DNA of 64,000 nucleotides from Desulfobacteraceae bacterium (lineage in GTDB: Bacteria > Desulfobacterota > Desulfobacteria > Desulfobacterales > Desulfobacteraceae): assembly GCA_016744295.1 (NCBI GenBank), contig JADGEQ010000005.1:62001-126000 (forward strand), in the 5' to 3' direction. Shown piece by piece: positions 60,116-64,000 of the stretch. The first letter of the stretch is position 1, and each line of letters opens with the position of its first letter. The notes below the pieces were generated by a model. That model was not told the origin of the DNA. It made no database searches and was given only the letters and a program-made list of their open reading frames with translations. The position numbers and the translations under genes were made by a program.

Positions 60116-62029
60116 CTAACTTGCCTTAAATGATTTAAAACTGACCCTCTCTATATAATTGGAGGGCAGCACTTTTTTCAATGTGGTTTCAATACCCCAT
60201 ATCAAATCGGCTTCAGTTACCTCATTTCTTTTTTCCCATACAAGATTCTTTTGAATGGACTCATATATCAAATCCCTGTAAAAAGAAAGATTCTCATTTA
60301 TTTCATGATATGCCCTTTGATCGGAATAATCAATAGAGATATCAGCGGTAACATATGCCATTTCCTTGGATAAATCAGCAGCCAGTACGACAAAATCAGA
60401 CAGTATAATATTACCAGATTTTTTAATCTCCAGGGGCACATTGGTATCTATATCCACACTGGCAACTTCAATATTCCTCCCTGTCTCTTCCATGGCCAAA
60501 GGTACTGGCATTCTGTCTGGAATCTGGGCAGGCGAGGAAAAAAACAAAAAATAAACCGATGGAACTGAAATACCCAACACAAGAATGGCTGAGGCCGTGG
60601 CAATCACAAGCTTGGATTTATACCAATTTTTCCAGCGACTTCCAGGAGACCTGGGACCCTCTTCATCTGCCCCCATGTCGTCTCCCCCCTCCAGCACAAC
60701 CTGATCCCCCCCAGCCCCCTCGGAATCTTCCTCATAATTCTCCAGGATATCTTCATCATTAAAATCATCATCCATGCTGGTGTCAATGTCATCACCCATT
60801 AAATCGCCAAGCAGATCCTCATCTTCCTGGTCAGCCGCCATCAACAGGGTATCAATATCATTCTGGGAAATGAGAATATCATCCTCATCTTCCTGGAGAT
60901 CCTCGTCCTCATCTGAATCTTGCAACAAGGCATCAATATCCTCCTGGCTCACATCATCACTGTCCGTGCTTCCCAGATCAAATTCAGCATCGTCTACATC
61001 AGTATTTAACAGATTTTCAAGTTCATCCTCGCCCTGTTCAGAAGAGGGGGGCTCTGTAAACCCTTTATCCAGCGTATCCTGGGCAAGATCGTCTGAATCC
61101 ATATCCTCCGAATCCAGCACAACAGGGTCCGGCATATTTTCAGATAACGATGCATTTTGAATTAGCGCATCAAGGGTTTCCTGGGCAATCAGACACTGGG
61201 ACACGTCAAGGGCATCGGCATCATCAATCACATAATCATCGGGAGCTATTTCAGCTTCACCTTCAGGCAGATCACCCGGAACACTCTCTTCATTTTCAAG
61301 GGAAATATCATCCGCCGAAGGATTCATCAGCTGATCGATATCATCCGGGGATATCAGCTCCATATCCTGGTCATCACCGTCCATGGCAGTATCAATGTTG
61401 TCCTGGGAAAACTCTCCCATTTCGTCTGCTTCTTCCACAGGATCATTCCCGCCCATGAGACTGTCAATGTCATCCTGGGATAACTCTCCCATTTCGTCTG
61501 CTTCTTCCACAGGATCATTGCCGCCCATGAGACCGTCAATGTCATCCTGGGATAACTCTCCCATTTCGTCTGCTTCTTCCACAGGATCATTGCCGCCCAT
61601 GAGACCATCTATGTCATCCTGGGAAAGCTCTCCCATTTCGTCTGCTTCTTCCACAGGATCATTGCCGCCCATGAGACCGTCAATGTCATCCTGGGAAAGC
61701 TCTCCCATTTCGTCTGCTTCTTCCACAGGATCATTGCCGCCCATGAGACCGTCAATGTCATCCTGGGAAAGCTCTCCCATTTCGTCTGCTTCCTCCACAG
61801 AATCGGATGAAGTTTCCACAGATTCATCAGGGATGGCATCAAGGGGACTGTCGGTCAAAAGATTGTCTATGTCATCCTGGGATAATTCCCCCAATTCATC
61901 CAATTCAGGGATGTTATCATTCCCGGTTTCAAGCGTTTCTTCCGCCTTGTCAATGGAGGATGAATCCAAGAGCCGATCGATATCTTCCTGGGATATTAGA
62001 CTTTCCTCTTCTAAACTTGGATCAGACAT
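60116..62029 (-). CDS. Membrane protein with a FliM-N-peptide-like motif array and a FliL-like C-terminal domain
   Basis: 637 aa. Residues 1-465 are cytoplasmic and highly acidic. They contain about twelve copies of a motif of the form [LI]SQ[DE][DN]ID-x-L[LM] (LISQEDIDRLL at 11-21, ELSQDDIDNLL at 48-58, five ELSQDDID[GS]LM, EFSQDNID, LISPDDIDQLM, LIAQETLDALI, DVSQEDIDALL, LISQNDIDTLL). This resembles the N-terminal CheY-binding peptide of FliM (LSQ-x-EIDALL). Six copies lie in a perfect 24-residue repeat (79-222). A membrane span is at about 473-497. The last 140 residues (NIILSDFVVLAADLS, RDLIYESIQKNL, IERVSFKSFKAS) look like the periplasmic domain of FliL. It lies 16 bp after fliA. No exact family is known to me. 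Confidence 0.7.
   Translation of the reverse strand: MSDPSLEEESLISQEDIDRLLDSSSIDKAEETLETGNDNIPELDELGELSQDDIDNLLTDSPLDAIPDESVETSSDSVEEADEMGELSQDDIDGLMGGNDPVEEADEMGELSQDDIDGLMGGNDPVEEADEMGELSQDDIDGLMGGNDPVEEADEMGELSQDDIDGLMGGNDPVEEADEMGELSQDDIDSLMGGNDPVEEADEMGEFSQDNIDTAMDGDDQDMELISPDDIDQLMNPSADDISLENEESVPGDLPEGEAEIAPDDYVIDDADALDVSQCLIAQETLDALIQNASLSENMPDPVVLDSEDMDSDDLAQDTLDKGFTEPPSSEQGEDELENLLNTDVDDAEFDLGSTDSDDVSQEDIDALLQDSDEDEDLQEDEDDILISQNDIDTLLMAADQEDEDLLGDLMGDDIDTSMDDDFNDEDILENYEEDSEGAGGDQVVLEGGDDMGADEEGPRSPGSRWKNWYKSKLVIATASAILVLGISVPSVYFLFFSSPAQIPDRMPVPLAMEETGRNIEVASVDIDTNVPLEIKKSGNIILSDFVVLAADLSKEMAYVTADISIDYSDQRAYHEINENLSFYRDLIYESIQKNLVWEKRNEVTEADLIWGIETTLKKVLPSNYIERVSFKSFKAS
61364..61795 (-). 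repeat. Six 72-bp tandem repeats in the FliL-like gene
   Basis: Six consecutive 24-codon units, five nearly identical at the DNA level and the last diverged, each including GAACTCAGCCAGGATGAC-type codons (read ELSQDD). Such arrays expand and contract by slippage, so copy number may vary between strains. Confidence 0.9.
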
Positions 62030-62045
62030 GTGTGACCTCTATTTT

Positions 62046-62807
62046 TTAAATTTCAACATCGCCAAGCCTGGCTTTCATTTTAATCAGGACCGCCGTATGG
62101 ATCTGACAGATACGGGATTCTGTCAAAGAAAGCACCTCTCCGATTTCCCTTAGGGTTAGCTCTTCATAATAATAAAGTGAAACCACCATCTGTTCTTTTT
62201 GGGTCAGCGTCTGAATGGTTTTCACCAGAACAGCTTTTAGCTCTTCCCTGTCAAACTGATCGGCAGGGTTGTCTTCTCCCTTGATTCCGGATTGAAAGCT
62301 GGTTTGGGAAAAGGTATCATTTTTTTTGGTTTTGATAAAATCATCAAGACTGAGCACCGCAGCCCCATGAATACTTGTAAGCATGTCCTGAAAGGTTTCC
62401 AGATCTATTCCCAATGATTCGCATATTTCCATTTCCGTAGCCGGAGAGCCCTTTGTATCTTCTATCTGTTTTGTAGCCTTGGCAATTTCCTGGATCTTTT
62501 TGCGCATGGACCGGGAATAGGTATCCATACTTCGCAGCTCATCTAAAATAGCGCCCTTGATTCTGTACTGGGCATAGGTTTTCAGGCTGACATGCTTTGA
62601 ATGATCAAATTTATCAACGGCATCAATAAGCCCCAGGGATCCAGCCGAAATCAATTCGTCAAACAGCACGCTTGCGGGAAGTCTTGCGGCGAACCGGCAG
62701 GCAATATTCTTGACAAGGTAGGCATATTCAACAATGCTTTTTTGTCGCCATTCAAGATGCTTTTTTGTTGCCGGCTTGTTCATATAATTTATTGTATACC
62801 CTTTCAC
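62046..62807 (-). CDS. fliA: Flagellar sigma factor FliA (sigma-28)
   Basis: 253 aa from GTG 62807, overlapping the flhG stop (ATGTGA); ATG 62783 is an alternative start that keeps all conserved regions. Region 2 is LIDAVDKFDHSKHVSLKTYAQYRIKGAILDELRSMD, region 3 includes LGIDLETFQDMLT, and region 4 is QMVVSLYYYEELTLREIGEVLSLTESRICQIHT. It directs late flagellar genes. The operon order flhF-flhG-fliA matches the early/middle flagellar regulon of deltaproteobacteria. Confidence 0.96.
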   Translation of the reverse strand: MKGYTINYMNKPATKKHLEWRQKSIVEYAYLVKNIACRFAARLPASVLFDELISAGSLGLIDAVDKFDHSKHVSLKTYAQYRIKGAILDELRSMDTYSRSMRKKIQEIAKATKQIEDTKGSPATEMEICESLGIDLETFQDMLTSIHGAAVLSLDDFIKTKKNDTFSQTSFQSGIKGEDNPADQFDREELKAVLVKTIQTLTQKEQMVVSLYYYEELTLREIGEVLSLTESRICQIHTAVLIKMKARLGDVEI

Positions 62808-63694
62808 ATTGCAGCCTGGAAAACCCTGTTCATAAAAAAGGTTAAATTCCCGTCGGACCGTTTTTGGTCCCCACTGTTAAGAATTTTCGAGGCAATTGTT
62901 TCCAGTGCATTGGCTGCCATTGAATTTGGAAATTCATCCAGTAGCAGTCCCCGTTTTTGAACCGCCCGTTGAAGTTGTCTGTCAAAGGGGATATACCCCG
63001 TATATTCCAGCACAACATTTTTTAAAAATTTATCCAGGGCGTTACTTAAAGAAGCATATACCCGTTTGGCATCCTTTTCAGAATCTGCCATATTTACGAT
63101 AAGTTTGAAATACCGGGATCCATATTTTTGTGACATCACCTTCATCAGCGCATAGGCATCTGTTATTGAAGTGGGTTCTGTGGTGGCAACCACCATACAT
63201 TCATCCGATGCCGCATTAAAATACAATACATTGGAAGAGATCCCGGCCCCGGTATCCACAAAAATTATATCGGCCTGGTCTGCAAGGGTTTCAAACTCAC
63301 TCAGCAGGGTGAGTTTTTCCCCTTCATCCAATTGGGTCAAATCTGCAAATCCTGAGCCACCCGGTATAATTCCAATTCCATGGCGGGTTTTAATCATAAC
63401 CTGGTCAAGACTTTTTTCCGAGCTGACCACATGGCGGATATTGTATTCCGGCCGCAGATTAAAAACAATATCAATGTTGGCCAGGCCGACATCGGCATCA
63501 ATGATAATCACCCGTTTTCCCTTTGCTGCCATGGCCACTGCCAGATTTCCCACAATATTGGTTTTCCCTACTCCGCCCTTACCGCTGGTAACGGCAATGA
63601 CCCTTGGGAACTTCTTGGTTGGGGATGCCTGCGCTTTTCGCCTTGCCAGCGCATCTGTTTTTGCAATTTGACGAAGTCCTTTTGCCTGATCCAC
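62804..63694 (-). CDS. flhG: Flagellar number regulator FlhG (FleN)
   Basis: 296 aa, MinD-type ATPase. The N-terminal DQAKGLRQIA peptide (about residues 2-11) is the activating element that stimulates the FlhF GTPase. The deviant Walker A motif is SGKGGVGKTNIVGN, the Walker B region IIDADVGLANID, and VDTGAGISSNV follows. With FlhF it sets flagellar number and place, usually polar. The start is 2 bp after the flhF stop, and the gene is coupled with fliA by ATGTGA. Confidence 0.95.
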   Translation of the reverse strand: MDQAKGLRQIAKTDALARRKAQASPTKKFPRVIAVTSGKGGVGKTNIVGNLAVAMAAKGKRVIIIDADVGLANIDIVFNLRPEYNIRHVVSSEKSLDQVMIKTRHGIGIIPGGSGFADLTQLDEGEKLTLLSEFETLADQADIIFVDTGAGISSNVLYFNAASDECMVVATTEPTSITDAYALMKVMSQKYGSRYFKLIVNMADSEKDAKRVYASLSNALDKFLKNVVLEYTGYIPFDRQLQRAVQKRGLLLDEFPNSMAANALETIASKILNSGDQKRSDGNLTFFMNRVFQAAM

Positions 63695-63696
63695 CC

Positions 63697-64000
63697 TTAT
63701 GCTTCTCCTTTGGAACCTTTTCCCAGAATAATTCTCAACAATGCCTGTTTATCCGGAACGATTAAATCTTCAGGAACCTTCTGACCGTTTGTAACCATCG
63801 AAACAGGCAGATTAAGTTCATTTACCTGGTCCAAAATTTTACCGCATCTTTTGGTCTCATCTATTTTAGTAAATACATAGGTATCAGGATTGAATACAGA
63901 GAATGCAGATGCCGCTTCTTTCATATTAATAGATTCAGCCGTAACACTCAAGGTTAAATGAACGGAAATCCCAAAATCACTTTTGATTAATTGGAGAATT
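63697..64000 (-). CDS. flhF: FlhF, C-terminal part (runs off the window)
   Basis: The frame is open to the window edge, so the gene starts beyond 64000. The visible 100 residues are the end of the SRP-type GTPase domain: HLTLSVTAESINMKEAA, the TKID base-recognition motif in YVFTKIDETKRCG, and NGQKVPEDLIVPD. FlhF marks the pole where the flagellum is built. Short frames starting at 63951 (TTG) are not the real start. Confidence 0.93.
   Translation of the reverse strand, partial: ILQLIKSDFGISVHLTLSVTAESINMKEAASAFSVFNPDTYVFTKIDETKRCGKILDQVNELNLPVSMVTNGQKVPEDLIVPDKQALLRIILGKGSKGEA

Noticed and set aside
61364..61795. Regular repeats as a possible CRISPR array
   Set aside because: Units are in-frame codons of an ORF with no variable spacers and no cas genes nearby.

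Overview
The window reads as a chromosome segment of an anaerobic, flagellated, sulfate-reducer-like bacterium, most likely Desulfobacterales (Desulfobacter, Desulfobacula or Desulfotignum type). The evidence is indirect: many cobalamin-type radical SAM enzymes and a DUF362/ferredoxin protein, sigma-54-type flagellar promoters, a CsrA/FliW pair, and the flhF-flhG-fliA gene order. No rRNA, tRNA or CRISPR array was seen, and the species cannot be named from the sequence alone.

Region 1 (1-23.2 kb, + strand) is an accessory biosynthetic island. It holds ten radical SAM proteins: five with an N-terminal B12-binding-like domain, three SPASM-type paralogues, one DUF362-ferredoxin-radical SAM fusion and one SPASM-first protein. 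Among them lie an SDR oxidoreductase, a GT2 glycosyltransferase, a four-unit Cys-Pro repeat protein resembling TIGR04076, a large GT-C-like membrane protein and a GT4-like glycosyltransferase. Region 2 (23.2-25.5 kb) is a scar: an IS630-type remnant, an IS5-type element whose transposase carries one in-frame TAA, and the 3' remnant of a glycosyltransferase.

Region 3 (25.5-34.3 kb, - strand) is a compact operon for a nonulosonic acid, probably legionaminic acid: 4,6-dehydratase, aminotransferase, NeuD-like acyltransferase, NeuB-like synthase, hydrolysing 2-epimerase, CBS-nucleotidyltransferase, SIS isomerase and CMP-sugar synthetase. A further B12-type radical SAM gene leads it.

Region 4 (34.3-64 kb) is a flagellar locus. 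Two 813/822-residue flagellins carry a central hexapeptide-repeat (xGSx[ILV]x) insert. fliD-fliS-orf-flaG follow on +. On - lie flgN-flgK-flgL-csrA-fliW, with an unusually large FlgK (1401 aa) and FlgL (1021 aa), then flgF-flgG-flgA-flgH-flgI-flgJ, then flhF-flhG-fliA followed by an acidic FliL-like membrane protein, DUF2802, FliK-like and FlhB-C-like genes. Sigma-54-type promoters (GG-N10-GC) are visible before flagellin 1, flgN and flgF.

Regions 1 and 3 are best read together as a flagellin (or other surface) glycan island: the nonulosonate operon makes a CMP-activated sugar, the radical SAM enzymes could modify sugars or lipid carriers, and the enlarged Ser/Thr-rich flagellins are likely acceptors. 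This link rests on proximity. The most unusual single protein is the FliL-like one at 60116-62029, whose cytoplasmic part carries about twelve copies of a motif resembling the CheY-binding N-terminus of FliM.
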